Below are positions 38,401 through 51,279 of a stretch of 64,000 bases of DNA, in pieces. The stretch is from Zygnema circumcarinatum (lineage: Eukaryota; Streptophyta; Zygnematophyceae; Zygnematales; Zygnemataceae). Under the pieces are notes generated by a model. It was given only the letters and a program-made list of their open reading frames with translations. It was not told the DNA's origin and did not search any database. Both the position numbers and the translations under genes were made by a program. The stretch is from contig CM074806.1 in assembly GCA_037447605.1 (NCBI GenBank), positions 2,027,140-2,091,139 of the forward strand, given 5' to 3'. Position 1 is the stretch's first letter. Every line of letters begins with the position of its first letter.

Positions 38401-39368
38401 AGCGCGCTACCACGTCAGCGGTCCCACGTGGGTTTTCCCCCCCGCCCCCCCCATCCAAATCTTCCCTCGCGCGGCCCCGCCACGCGTCGCGCGCGTCCTC
38501 GCCAGTCGTGCCAGCGCAGGTCCACGCGCGCCTCGCTGGCCGCCGCGTGCGCGATCCGAAGCCAACGGCCGCCGCCCGCCGCACGTGCCACCCGCGCGGA
38601 TTCAAGTCCTCGCCAATGAAGGGCCGACGGCTGGAGGGGGCGGCCCGCTCCATCCAACGGGGGCGCGCCACGAGGCTCTGGCGGGGCGTGGCGGCGCGGA
38701 CGAGGTAACCGTGACCGTGACCGTAACCGCGCGGCGGGCGGGCCCGTTCGGCCGACGGCGAGCTTTATCCCGACGCCGCCCCTCCTTGTTTTCGGAACAC
38801 TCGTGGACGGCCACGATTCGAGGATTTTATCAATCGACGGCAGGTGTTGCCTCCACGCGGGCGCTTGTCCCTTTGCGTTCGAAGGTACGGCCGTCGGGAC
38901 CGGCACGACGAGGATGCAATCCAAAAATCCGTACGGCTTCCACGTGGACCAGTGTCCGCGCGCGTCCCCGGAGGGATACCGTTCGACGGAGAGCAAGAGG
39001 GGGGCGTCCCCTGCGGAGCGAGATGAAAAGGCGGCTCGGCTCCAGAGAGCGGTCTGCAGACTCGAGCCAGTTGTGCTGCTGCTTGCGCGCTCGTACAGGA
39101 TTTCTGACGGCCGACTCGAGGAAGCAGACTGCAGCAGGGGGATAAGAAGCACACGGAAGGCGGCGCTGGCACATATTGTTGAATAGGGAGAGAGCGACAC
39201 GAGGGGACAGAGACAAGAGCCTGCTGGATAGGGCCGGCTGGAGGAGTAGGTACGGAGAGAGAGGTGCCGAGGAGCGTGTTGTAGAGGGGGGCGGAGAGGC
39301 TCTGCAGGACAACGAGCTGTTGTTTTTGAAGCCAGCTCTGGGAGGGCCGGAGAAGGACAGACTCTGAG
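35428..39368. other. RRM-gene 3' region and GC-rich USP promoter region
   Basis: 35.4-37.8 kb has only short frames and may hold the 3' UTR or weak alternative exons of the RRM gene. 37.95-39.2 kb is very GC-rich with many CG, CACGTG-like and GTGACCGTGACCGT motifs (38708-38732). The long frames there are compositional. It probably is the CpG-rich promoter and 5' UTR of the universal stress gene. Confidence 0.5.
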
Positions 39369-41160
39369 ATGGAACCTATTCTGCCATCAGACCCTCGGAC
39401 TGTCCTCATTGCAGTGGATGGTAGTGAAGGTGGGTGACATCATTGGAAGATTTGTTTAAGGGCAGAGATAAATTTTCCTTGCGTTAACTGATTGTGGGAT
39501 AACCCATTCTAAGAGAGCAGCCTCCCGAGGGCAGGTCTACTTCTGATTTTGCACCGGCTTTTATTTAGTTCTTCTCTGTAAAATTGTCTTGTTGTCCGTG
39601 CTTGCTGATTCTGGTGAAGTAATTTCGATTTCTGGCATCGAAACTGATGCTTTTCTTCCATTGCTTGCTTGTCATATGCAGGGTCCGACGTTGCCTTTGA
39701 CTGGGCTTTAGCGAACTACTGCAAGCCCAAGGACATGGTGCAGTTGCTCCATGTGAGGCGGCCACTCGATGGTGAGCTCATGGGGCTGTTTTTTTTTTTT
39801 TCATGTGTGATTACTTTCCAGGTTCACCAGTCACTCGATGTGCGGACCCTTTCTCATCGACCTTTCAGTAGTCGTGGCTTTTCCATAAGTGGCCATATCA
39901 GTAACCCCAAAGACATTATTCCTTAGCATATTTTAGTCCAGTGCTGCACTTTTCAAAATCTTTTCCTTGTAGCAATTGTTTCAAGGGAAAGAGTCTGTTG
40001 TTTCCCCCGGCTTAGCAGCACCTTTTCATGGAAAATACCAAATCAAGCTGTCTGAAGGTGTGCTTTGAAACAGAAACTGCCAGCCGCTGAAATTGCGGTA
40101 AGAGTTCTTAGTTCTACATTGTGTCAGACATATAGGAGCATAGTGTGAGGTTGGAACTCTGTCGGCTTGCAGTTTCTGATCGTTCTTGGAGTCTTTTCTT
40201 CGATGACGAGCTCCCACTCCCTTATTTCAGAGGTGAGGCTTTTTTCCCCTGCATCTGCACTGTTTCAGAACGAAGCAGTGCTGGAACTAGTCGCAATATC
40301 TGACAGTGTGCAATTGTGATGATGTGTAGACCTTGTGCGGTGGAAGTTGCCAAGTGAAGCTGTGTCCAAAATGGAGTTCCAGGCAGACATTGCCTGCAGA
40401 GGGATAATTAACGGGCACATGAAGAAGTGTGCTGACGCAAATGTAAGGTGCCTCCGTTACTGAGTGAGGCTTGATAATGCGTGTGCAGTTGCAGTGCCGT
40501 TCTCTTGCCAACGGTGAACTTATCATGGTGGGCACCATGTTTGCATGCGGAAGTATTCAGTCTCGTAGCATGCTCACAATTTCTTTTGTGGCGTCCCATT
40601 CCATCTTCAGTTGAATTGTGGATGGAAGATTGCTGAAGGAGACGAGAGGGAGGAAATCTGCAAAGAAGTATTAAGGGTTTGTGCAGATGTGCTCATCGTT
40701 GGCAGCCGGGGACTCAATGTCGTAAAGAGGTACCCTTTAAACCTTACTCTTGAATCCTCACGTTTGTTTTCCTGCTTTTGTTACATTTAAGTTTATGGTT
40801 TGGGTTTTTTGTCATTGTCTTTCAGGGTTTGTCTCCTTCTCTAAACTTTCCTTGTGTTCATATGTTTCAGGGCTCTCCTTGGCTCGATCAGCGAATACTG
40901 TGCTCATCACTGGTGAGTGACACATCAACTCCAGTTGTTACTTCTCTTTCGTTTGAATGTGTGCAAGTCTCTCTTTGGAGTTTTCAAACGGGCCATTAGT
41001 GTTCAATAGTTTTTTGAGCTTATCTGGACGTGCCACTTATTCTTCTGTCTGTGTCCGTTTGCCATGCAGTGCGTGCCCTGTGATCATTGTGCGAGCAAAG
41101 GACGCGGCAGCAAAGGCGGGCAAATTCGTTTGCGATGACAGGTTAATGACTGCAAATTAA
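39369..41160 (+). CDS. Universal stress protein (UspA family), 6 exons
   Basis: Exons 39369-39429, 39682-39771, 40330-40442, 40611-40729, 40871-40912 and 41070-41160 give 171 residues in one frame. The fold starts TVLIAVDGSEGSDVAFDWAL (strand 1 plus helix). It continues MVQLLHVRRP and ends with the ATP-binding signature G-2X-G-9X-G-S at Gly119, Gly122, Gly132-Ser133 (GSRGLNVVKRALLGS), then ISEYCAHHCACPVIIVRA. All nucleotide-binding glycines are present, so it should bind ATP as the MJ0577-type USPs do. Length matches the typical 160-175 residue plant single-domain USP. Family members act in the cytosol in drought, hypoxia and oxidative responses; the specific role is unknown. The start is the first ATG before strand 1. 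Confidence 0.93.
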
Positions 41161-42920
41161 GCCAACCTTGGAGCGGTTTCGGGGTAGTAGGGGTTTTTTA
41201 GGCGCATGCACAAAGGGGATAGTAGTACTAGTTGTTCAATCTAACCAAGCACTATCTCATGAAGTCAATCATAGCAATTTCAGCCGATCATGTACAGGAT
41301 AGAGATAAGGAGGTTTTCAGTACTTTCTGCTCTGAGCATGAATCACGAATTCAGACACCTGAAGGGCGGAATGAAGAATTTCATAGACCTAGTGCTAGAT
41401 ACAGTAGGAGCAGCTCCCTCTCGGTTTTTTCTGTAGAATAAGCCTTCCATTTAGAGAGAGGAGAGCCGTATATACAGCAAGAGGCGGTATGCGGGGGAGA
41501 AATGTGAAGTTGCGGAGTACTGGAATCGCCTCCTGCTCGGGGTCTCATCATTTAGAATGCTTCTGGAGTAGCGAAGCTGAAATAATGGCCGTCATGACGG
41601 CAATCTCTGGCCGCCCTTCGCAGCTTTCGTCCCCGACGTGTGCTTCTAGGGAGGGAGCAGGCACGAAGAGCTCAGCTGCTCGCAGGCCATGCGAGGGACA
41701 TGTTTCGCTCATGCTGTGACTCAATACATCACTCCAAGAGGGACTCTTGCAGTCTGAGAGCACCTCCAACGTTGTTGGCTGATGATCGTTTCTTGTGGGG
41801 AAGGAGTGTTGGGCTGGCGGGAGTGAATGCATTCCTTTCGTACTGTGGCGAGGCGTGGCATGGCAGGTTTATCCTGCTGTTGTAGATATGTATCGCTCCA
41901 ATCCCGAGGGGCTTTTGTTGTAATGGCATCTTTCTGCTGTTGAGAATTCGTGACCGGGGTGTTGTCGTGGATGGGAGGCGCACATGCGGGAAGTCGAACC
42001 CTGCCATGGTGTGCAGAGCAGCTAGAGACGCTGGGCAGCCAGCGCTATTAAGACGTTCGCAGGAAGAAGCTATCGCTGTAGCTTCTTTGCGGATGACCAT
42101 CATGCCGTGTCCTTCTGCGGTGGAATTGACGCTCTCGCTGGGATCCTTCCTGACCTCCTGTTCTATCTGCAGCTTCTCGTCGCTCGCCTTCTCGCTGTGA
42201 CAACTTGTTTGCTTTTATGTTCGATGCACGTATAGAATGCAAAATCTTCGACGCCGTTGATGGAAACGAAACTAGCAGCAAGCTATATTAAACTCCTGCG
42301 CGTATTCCGACCTGTTTGGAAGATAAATGATGAGGGGGAGTGCAGCTATGGCCTCAGATATGCCTGCAAAAAAGATTTCGTCGCACCCTCTGCGTTCCTT
42401 CAAGAACATTCGTTTCTGAACGATCTGTCTACTCATCTCCAGGACTCGTCTATCTGAAGGAGTTTCTGATGTTGATGGTTTTCAACGTGAAAGTTTACTG
42501 CGTCGTAGCATTGCATCCGAGAGTACAGGAATGTGAGAGAAAGAGGAACAACCATTGAAGGTAGCATCTAACTGGACACCGTTCTTTCATATCCTTTCAA
42601 AAAAATCCCTATACACTGGTACAGTACGTGCGGGACAAGCGCTGCCAACATGCACTGTTGGCCAATCTCTTGAAACCAGCAGCGATTTGTTTTTGCTTTT
42701 TTTTTCTACTAAAGTAGCAACAAGAAGTTACTGTACACGTTTCTCAAACTATTTGTAGGAATCCACTGCAGTGCGACCTGCAGTGGTTCACTCTCCTTCC
42801 TCAAAGGCCTCTCTACAGATCGCCTGAAAGCGCCAAAGCATTTTGAACCCCACGCGCTGAACTGCAGGCGAGGAGGTTCGGCCGTCTCCCTCCCAAACCC
42901 TCCCCCGCATCCTCCGCGCT
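41161..42920. other. Intergenic region between convergent USP and O-fucosyltransferase-like genes
   Basis: Short frames on both strands do not resemble known proteins. The 3' UTRs lie at the edges. No repeat was seen. Confidence 0.4.
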
Positions 42921-45900
42921 CTACCAGTCGCCCAGGCGCAGCCTCCAGCGCAGGCGGCTGCTCTTCCCGCCCTTGGCCTGCGCAGCCTCTTGGCCGTCCC
43001 CGCGGCCGCCCGGCAGCTGCTCGATTAGGGCGTCGGGCCGCGCGTCCTGGCTCAGGTGCCGGAAAGTCTCGATGCTCTTCTTGGAGCGTCGGATGACCTC
43101 CTCGCCCACGAGGTAGCGCATGTAGGAGTCGAACACGACCCTGCGGCCATGGCCGACCTCGTCCTTCATGGCCGCCGCCCAGTCCGAGGTGGGCGACCAG
43201 AGGTGCTGGAAGTCGTTCAGAGTGCGCACGTCATAGTGAGGCCTGCACAGTTCACTGCAGCAGCTCAGTGCCTCTCCTCCTGAAGGCATAATGTTGCAGG
43301 GGGCTTCCCGTCCCCTTCACTGGCTTGCTTCTCAGGCTTCAGTAGACCTTTATCATACACTCGAAGGGAAGCAACAATGGAGCAAGCGCAGGGTGAAGAG
43401 GGGGGGAAAAGGAACAACAAAAAGAGTGTCTCCGCTCCGCTCCGAGTGATTGTTCAGAGGAGCGGGGCAAACACCTTTGCCCTCTCCAGCTCCAACACCT
43501 TTCATTTTTATTGTTACATCCCTATCCTTTTCTATTGCCGCGACTGCATTCCTCTCAGGGACAGTCCATATTAGTCAGTTTCTCATGACACTGCCGCACC
43601 ACAGAGTCGGCTGCATCACGAGAAGTGTTAAGCAAGTATGCTGTCTCAGTCCGCTTTAGCAGATGAATTCCACTTTTCTATCGTTCCTGTACCTGAGGGG
43701 GCCGAAGAAGCGGGTTGCCGTTACGTCGGTGGTGAGGAAGACTCTGCGTCCCGTCTTGATGCTCTTCTTCATGACGGCCAGAACAGCCTCCGGCTGCGTG
43801 TCCTCGTCAAGACGAGGCCACTGCTCATCCCCAATCCGTCCACGCAGCACTTCCACCGAGTCGAAGTCGTCTCCCATCTCCTTCGCAATAATGTCCGCCA
43901 TTCGCTTCAGTGCAGGATGCAACTGCAGCGCTTTCTGGGCAAGCTTCAAAGACTGCAGCAGACAAACAAAATGCAAGTTTAATATGCGCTGCAGAGCTCC
44001 ACTTTTACCACCATTCCCTAACAGGACACCGTGCTTTTGCTTTCAACATCCCCAGTCGGCATCGGCAATTCATCTCCTCACACAAACAAAATTTGCGAAG
44101 AGGAGCATTCAAATTGCGGTTTGCAAGCTGCTGAATAGACCGCTCTCCCATGCATGTAAGTGTTTTCGCACCTTGTCGTGACTGCACACCGCCGACCATG
44201 TCTTGGGTTCGCCCTGCAAAATATTTCTGCGAACAATGGGATGCTGCTGGTGTTGGATGCCGCGGCTGTTCTCAAACTCGTGCACGTCCATGATGGGCTC
44301 CGCGTTCTCGCGGTGCTCGAGGTTGTGCAACTCCAGCTCGTTCCAAAATTCTTCGGCCTCCATGATCTTTCCTCCAAGCTGCACAGATTGGAGATACGCA
44401 TACATTGTGCACATTACAACTCGGTTGTGAGCTGAGGTCCTGATGGAGAAAGGAGCCGGCAAGGAAGAACTTATTAACGGGTTTACAGAGGAAACTTATG
44501 TCTGTGTTGAGGTCACGGAGCTGTTGAATTCACCAACAGTTCACACTTAGAGAACAAACATGCTCTTTTTTTCCTACTAAACTCACCGCCTGTTTCAACG
44601 CGTCTATATCATAGTAGAGTCGGAACTCGTGCAAAGATCGGTGCGTCTGTCCCGCTGTTGAATTTGCCTCCACGCAGAAGTAGGATTCCATGATCCACGT
44701 GCGCTTCAGTTCAATCGCTTCTCCAACAGCGCAAAGGAACGCATCCTGCTCCAAAGAAGATCCGGCTCGCAGGGACCACTTAGACCCTTCCCTTTCACCA
44801 AAGAACTATGCAGGAATGCCCAAATTCCCACAGTAAAGTACACAGCCACGGGATCATATACACTATCGGATAGTCAACGGCTTGATGCAGTTTGGAGTGG
44901 GGATAAGGGAGGGAGAGTCGGAGAGAGCAGCGCGGTGTTCTTACCTGCCACTGTTCAACTGTGGGCAGACAGAGCTCAGGCAGAGCAGGAGAGTAGATCA
45001 GCACCTCCCTCCCATTCAAGAAGACGGCTTTCGCGGGATCCACTCGAGCTTTAAATCCACTTTCGGCGGGTGACCGCACTTCCGGGCTCGTCGAAAGATT
45101 CAGATCCACATTTTCTGCGTTCATTTCCTTTTCCAAAGGCTTCTCCGGATTGAGACGAGAGTCAACGATGCCCTTTCTCCCTCCAAGGAACTTCTCTCCA
45201 CTCTTCTTCCCAGCCATAGCTGAAGTTGACCGAGGTTCCACTTGCATGAGTCTGCGTCCCCCCCGAGATTCGCCTGCGATCCCAATGTTGAAGCTTGAGG
45301 CAGAATTCGACCTCTCGAGGATTGGGGAGCTTTCTGAGCTCAACAGGGAGTCTCTCTGCAGAATGAGAAGTATGCCACACGCGATAAGCGCTTCAGCTCT
45401 CTTGCAGGAATGGAAGGAAAGAGGAGGAGAACTGGAAAGGGAGGAAGAGGATGGACTAAGGAGAAGGAGAGCAAAGTATGCGTCGAATGTTGGCAAATGA
45501 TATGCCTTTTCTCTATTTAAAATTTAGTTACTGTACTCTTTGATTTTCACTAGACGTAATTTACACGATTTAAATATCAAGAAGGAGTCTGCGATGCTAT
45601 GGCATGGCTTTCATTTGTTCCACGGCCAATTCTTACTCTCAGCATTCGAAAACATGCAGGTAGCCCGAACGGCTGTGGAACTGCTGTTCTCTGACAGAAA
45701 CCGCTTCACTTGGGGAACGGACGACTCAACAATTTTGAGTGGCAAATAAAAATAAATAACACTGGAACGAAGCAATAAGTTTGGCTCTAAGACGAAGTCT
45801 TATTGTATAACCTATGAGGCCTGTACACGCCATCATACGTAAGAGTAAGGGCTCCATCTGTCTGTTTCACAGATTGCCATGAAGCTACACCTAACAATGC

Positions 45901-46447
45901 AGCACATGAGCTTCGACAAATACAGAACGTTCAGTGAATCCCTATGGAATTCACCCTAGACAATGCCATTTCAGCTTGGAGCCTGGCCATTCCCTTGACA
46001 TTTTCAAATTGCGTACAGAAACGAACAGCTAGATTTCGGAAGATGATTTCTCACCACGCCAAGGCAGCCGACAATGACGAGGAGCGCCACGCAGCACGCG
46101 GACATGAGGCGAGCGGTGTTGAAGACGCCTTTTCCCGCCGTGCGGAACACTCCCATTGAGTTGCGGGGTCGGCTGTGGGAGCCGCCGTGCGAGGCGCGGA
46201 ACGAGTTGGAGCGGCTGCTCGCCCTTTCGTCACCAGCAAAGACGCTCTGCAGAAGAGCGCGGCCACTGAAGGAGCTCACCGGCGTGGGAGGCTGGGGCTC
46301 TACAATTCCCTTCTCAAAATCATGTGTATACTCCCACAGCTCATTGCTGCGTCCGCTGGAGAGCGTCCTCCTCAGCCCTGAACTGGCATCCGCCTTAAAC
46401 CAGGAATCCCCGCTGTTAAAGGAGGAGCTCCGCTGCGCCGAGACCAT
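42921..46447 (-). CDS. O-fucosyltransferase-like type II membrane protein, 6 exons
   Basis: Exons 46447-46055, 45400-44945, 44745-44587, 44378-44172, 43952-43693 and 43242-42921 close into 598 residues. A 115-residue Ser/Arg-rich cytosolic part precedes one membrane span (about 118-145, MSACCVALLVIVGCLGV joined to ALIACGILLIL), so the body is lumenal, as in Golgi glycosyltransferases. Family landmarks are DAFLCAVGEAIELKRTWIME, FRLYYDIDALKQA, DDFDSVEVLRGR...WPRLDEDTQPEAVL, RRVFLTTDVTATRFFGPLR and VFDSYMRYLVGEEVIRRSKK. These match, from memory, the plant O-fucosyltransferase-family group that has ALGEA-LNRT, VVRGEK and FDGYMR motifs. The donor sugar and acceptor are unknown. The exon 2 acceptor is an unusual CAAG|AG but is the only one that keeps the frame. 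The C-terminal tail (GGRGDGQEAAQAKGGKSSRL) is species-specific. Confidence 0.75.
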
Positions 46448-46821
46448 GTTGGGCGGTGTAGCTGAGGAATCTCGAGAGTGAGGATTGCAGTAGCGGAGAG
46501 CAAGAGAGAGAGTGAGAGAGTGAGAGAGAGATGGAGGGCGGGAACCGCGTCTCCTGCTGCCCTGCGCGGGGCGGCCTTTAGCCCGGCCCCAGCGCGGCCA
46601 TAATGCGCGCCCCCCCGCCGCTCGGCCGCTCCGAGGCCCGTCCGTACGCGGCCCATGCCTCCCATTGGCGCACGCCTGCTCGCGCGCACGGAGCTGGCCA
46701 CGTGGCGTGCGGCGGTTGGCGGGTGTGAGCGGCCCGTGTGAACGCGGCGGAGGGCGCCCCCAGTCGGCGTTTCGCATCGCGCCCGCTCGCGGACCGCGCG
46801 CGTGCGAACGGTTCGGGCACG

Positions 46822-46852
46822 CCCGCCCGCCCGCCCGCCCGCCCGCCCGCCA
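46822..46852. repeat. (CCCG)n simple repeat
   Basis: Seven or so GCCC units in a row. Confidence 0.85.
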
Positions 46853-47880
46853 ACACGCTCACACGGCTGCCCCCACATTGCCCGACGGCGCCTTGGCTGG
46901 CAGCCAAGAGGACAGTTCATGGCATCGCCATCGCGAGGTCAATGCCGCATCATTCCTCACAAGCCCCTTCACCGTTTCATTACAGAGTTACCTGAGCGCG
47001 CCATTGAGCGCGTCTGAGCCAGGCACTCGCACCTCCCATAGCAACGCGGAGCTTGCGCCTTGCGCTGCATGACTGGATGTAAGGCCCCACCGGCTAACAA
47101 GGGTTCAAAACTGGGGTCCCGCACCTATTTTGGACATCTCGGCACGCACTATGTCGCACACTTTCTCTCAAATATGAAAGCCGTCGAAGGACTTTAGTGT
47201 ATAATGGATAGCTTGTATACCCGTCACCGGTGACCACCTACATAGCCCACCCGATTTCCATTGAAGTGAGGGATGAAGAATGGGTCAAGTTAGAATAGAG
47301 CATGCCGACGGGTTAAGCCGCGCTTAGGTTTCCGCATTCCCTCGAGCACACTCAGCAGAAAATGGCGTCAAGGGGAAACCGCAAGGCCTTTGCTAGACAT
47401 AGTCAGGATCGAAGTTTGACGAATTTGATGAACGCGCTATCGACACCAGATACGGACTTGTAGTGGAAAAAAAAACTCTGTTCTCAATCTGCGGAGCCGT
47501 TATGTGAAAATAGACATGGCATTTCGGGCTCAAAACTGCCAGTGAGAGCCATCAACAATTGCAACTACGGGTTGTCGACATTGCAGAGATAATTAGTATT
47601 TTCTACGTGGGCGTATCCACTCATAGTCACGGATCAATGCCCGACCGCAAAAAGTGTCATAATATTTTTGGGCTCTACGTTTTGGTCCTTCATTCGTTTT
47701 TCTGTGTCCGGTTGGTTCCTCGTAGATCTTGACGCTCGCTCGCTGATTTTTGTCCCTCCCCTATTGGCGACCTTAGCGGCTGCTTCTAGTGCCATGTTGT
47801 TGAGCCTAGAAGTAGATTTCCGTTTACAGGCTTTTTCCTTTTGTCCGTAGGTCCGTTCTGACCAATTTCTTTGGTTCCCC

Positions 47881-47935
47881 ATGTTGATTCTGTCCATGTA
47901 CATTTGATGGCCCCCCCATGCGTGAGATCAACGCC
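47881..47935 (+). repeat. Dispersed repeat, second copy at 32383-32432
   Basis: Both copies contain ATG(T/C)TGAT, then TGTACATTTGATGGCC, then CGTGAG. The shared part is about 45 bp with small differences. Confidence 0.6.
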
Positions 47936-48762
47936 ATTCTTCTCTCCCCGCACCTTTCACGGATGGCATCATCATCATCATCACGAGGTCACTGGCCGCC
48001 AATTCACTCGTACAGTATTTGAAATTCCAAAGGCGTGTTGGAGAAACGTCGGCCGTACAGTTTCGTACACCTGCGAGTGCACATGCGACCTCCTTTCGCA
48101 CGTGCGGGCCGCCTGCACCCCCCCCGGCCCTGCGGCTGCCCGCCCTCCTCCCTCCGGCGGCCCGGCCCCGTCCGGAGCCAGCGCGGCGCTGCCAGGGAGA
48201 TGGAGAGGGAGAGGGAACAGGGCGCTGCCCCCCCCCCTCCCCCGGTGCCCCCTCACAGGCATCTCTCCGCATCTCATCTCTCTCGCCCCCTCTCCGCTAC
48301 GCATTGAGGGTAGCGCTCCATGTGCAGGGCTTTCATTTTGCGTGTTTATCTTAGTTCCTTGTGCTTGGCTTTCATGCTAGAAAGCAGCTGATCAGCAAGA
48401 AGACCTTGTAGGCAATTCGTATTGCTGGAGGATTGTCTTAGGGTAAAGCTCATCTTCTTACGGCAATCTTGATGATTGCGGTTTGTAGGATTTCCTCCGA
48501 CACTAAACTTTGCTGGATAAGGTATACAAGGAACAGGGACAGTTTCACTCGCCGCTGATTTGGTCGATTCAATTTCGTTTACATTTGGATTAGCGATTGT
48601 CGAATAAGTCTGTGTATCCATCTCTGTTTCCTGCCAGACAATTTGATGCTAGCGACTGCCATCAAATTGGGAAGTAAAGTAAAGGAAGGCTTTGTAGATA
48701 TTCATCGCGTGTAATCCAAGTTGAAGCTATCCTAATGGTTGCGAGACATTTCCTTACTCGAG

Positions 48763-51279
48763 ATGATAATTCGTCACCAGCGGGCAGCTTATGCATGCCT
48801 GCAGTTTGCCCTTGCGTTCCGCCTTGTCCGCTCTGAAGCGAGTGTTTTGCTTCATCATGCGCTCTGGCCACGTATATGTTTCAGGCCGAGAATTGGCTCA
48901 GCTTGGAGCCGGATACTTAGCACATGCTCACCAATTGCAGATAGAGGTCATCCTTCTGAAGACGAGGAAAGTGCATGGACTCAGGACGCGATACACTTGA
49001 AGGTGAAGGAAGGTGGATTGCATGACAGTACATATCCATCAGGGGAGCATGATAAACGGACGGAGCAGTTGAGGGCTCAAAACTTGGGAGGAACAACTTT
49101 GTTCCGTATAAAGTATTTGATTAATGAGCTTCAGAATGCTCAATCAGAAGGAAATAAAATGGATGAAGGTTCGCAGGCAATGTCCGCAGTGGAAGCTTGC
49201 TTGAAGAAATGGGATCGGAGTCTCAATAACTCGGCAGTGCAAAGGCTCATGGAAGCATTCAAGCAAGACGCAGGCTTTGCGCTTGCAATTTTTGAATGGG
49301 CGAGGAGCCAACCGGGCTTCAAGCCAAGCAAATTCAATTTAGGTTTGCTTATTAATATCACTGGTCGAGCCAAGGATTTCAGGCAAATGAAGAAACTCGT
49401 GGGAGAATTTAGCTCGATTGTGGGTGAACCACCAGGTGTAGTGGTTTACACCGATGTAATGAAGTCGTATGCACTAGATGAGCGGTTCGACGACATGATC
49501 GCAGTGTACAGAACCATGCTCAAGGAAGGCGTCGAGCCATCTGTGATGACATACAGGTGGGTTATGGGACGGCTCTTGTGAGTCTGAGAGGTTGCTGTTT
49601 CTTGAATGTGTCAGTCTTCCATTCAATTTAATCCCTTTTTTTTTTTTCGATTTTGCCTTTGGTTAATTTTTAAGCAGCAGGCATGGTCTTTTGAAAGAGA
49701 AAACATGACATGACTTCGTCACTTGCTTCGAGCTTTTATTCCAGCACTTCAGCATTCGTAACTTTTGTTGGAGCTACTGTGCGCAGCACGAAGTGCATAA
49801 TCTTGATCGTTATCTGCAAACTGGTTGTCTTTCATCTTATGCCTGCCTTCAACCTCAGTCTTTGAGAATATTTTGTAGCTGCAGCTTGCTCACGATTTAC
49901 AGGTCTTACTCTGCAACCTTACATGTGTTTTGTTTGGCTGGCCACGTGGATACAGTGTTGTTATTGGTGGCTTAGCTACTGCTGGACGGGTTGAGCTTGC
50001 GATGGATCTCCGAAAGGAGATGGAGACCCTTGGAGTGAAGCCGAATGCTCATGTCTATGGCGATCTGATTGCACTGTGTGGCAAAACAAGGCCGGAGCGG
50101 GCAGAAGCTTTGCTTGAAGAAATGAAAGCAGCGGGGATGGCTCCCACTGTTTATCATTTCAATCGAGTCCTTGCAATTCAACTAGAGAATGGTCAGCACG
50201 AGAATGCTTTGAGCTTGTTTCAGCGCATGGTCGGCGGGGAGGCTTCACCAAACCGTGTGACATACGTCATACTGCTTGACTTTTTCGCCAAGCGTGGGAT
50301 GGTCAAGGAGGCTAAAGACCTTCTGCACGACATTTGGATAAGAAAGACTGTAGGTTTAGAAGCAAAATTTTATAACGTTTTGATAAATATGTATGTGCAG
50401 CACCGACGTTTGGAAGATGCAAAGGCAGCTTATGCAGACATGCTAGCGAAGGGAGTGAGGCCGGACAACGTGACTCACAGCACACTCATTTTTGGACTTT
50501 TGAAAGCAGACAAATATGAGGAGACTCTAGCTGCCATTGATGCCATGCAGAAGAGGCGAATGGAGATAACATTGCTTGGATACACAGCGATGCTGAACCT
50601 TTGTAGTCGATGTCAAAGTAAGGAAGGAGTGGTTAAAATAGTGGAGTGCATGGAGGCTTGCAAGCATCGCTGCCATGACCTTTTGCTGCTCGCCCTCGGC
50701 CCTCAAGTAGAACGCTCGGACTACTGGGAGGAGGTCGGGAGACGGTTGGATGAACTGGTTTTTGAAGATCCCGTCAGCAGAAAATCCTTCGTGGACGGAC
50801 TGATCACTTGTCTTTTAAAGATTGGTCTCAAATCAAGAGCAGGGCGGATTTGGAAGGAAGCCCGAAATCGTGGGCTCTTAGATCGGGCACGCTTTGAGAC
50901 ATCTTCTGCTTGGGTGTTGGATTTGCACAATTTTGGTCCTGCGGCAGCAGAGATCGCGTTATGCTTGGAGCTTTTGGGACTTTGGCAAAGATTACAGAAT
51001 GATGAAGATGTGCCAGCAGAGATCCGCATTGTCACTGGCTGGGGTCGAGCCGCATATGCAACTAATCTCTATGCAAAAAAAAATTCGACCGGCTGGGGCC
51101 ACGGTAGCTACACTGATCACATGTACATGAAGATGTTTTTAAATGTGAAGCTCCGTGATCTTTCATCGCCATTTTGTTTCAATCCAAATGGAGGATACTT
51201 CGTGGCAGGCAGTGCTTCTGTGTGGAGATGGCTACAGGATTCGCTGATCAGAGAGCAGCTCCGGCTACGTGATGGCTAG
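48763..51279 (+). CDS. PPR-SMR organelle RNA-binding protein, 2 exons
   Basis: Exons 48763-49556 and 49956-51279 join within AG|T and give 705 residues. The N terminus (MIIRHQRAAYACLQFALAFR...) is Arg-rich and acid-free, fitting a mitochondrial or plastid presequence. P-class PPR repeats of 35 residues run from about residue 180 to 480, for example VVYTDVMKSYALDERFDDMI, HVYGDLIALCGKTRPERAEA and VTHSTLIFGLLKADKYEETL. The C-terminal SMR domain has LDLHNFGPAAAEIAL and TGWG, then SPFCFNPNGGYFVAGSASVW. Relatives (SVR7/ATP4, SOT1/PPR53, GUN1) act in plastids on mRNA translation or rRNA maturation, and some SMR domains cut RNA. Oddity: the TGWG motif occurs twice, at IVTGWGRAAYATN and again 18 residues on. 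The first in-frame ATG was used. The specific ortholog is not identified. Confidence 0.9.

Larger units (their letters stand above)
46448..48762. other. Divergent upstream region, O-fucosyltransferase-like and PPR-SMR genes
   Basis: 46.45-46.9 kb is a GC-rich 5' region with a CCCG array (46822-46852). 47.1-48.6 kb has no recognised gene. A dispersed repeat lies at 47881-47935. A 91-codon minus frame at 48346-48621 has no family match. Confidence 0.45.

Noticed and set aside
38150-39145. 331-codon plus-strand frame and long minus-strand frames in the same place
   Set aside because: All frames on both strands stay open because the DNA is very GC-rich. The translations are Arg/Pro/Ala low complexity with no domain. 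It lies just upstream of the universal stress gene start.
42921-46447. Two separate genes, a small membrane protein and a transferase
   Set aside because: The exon 1-2 junction keeps phase and creates one continuous membrane span, as expected for a type II Golgi enzyme.
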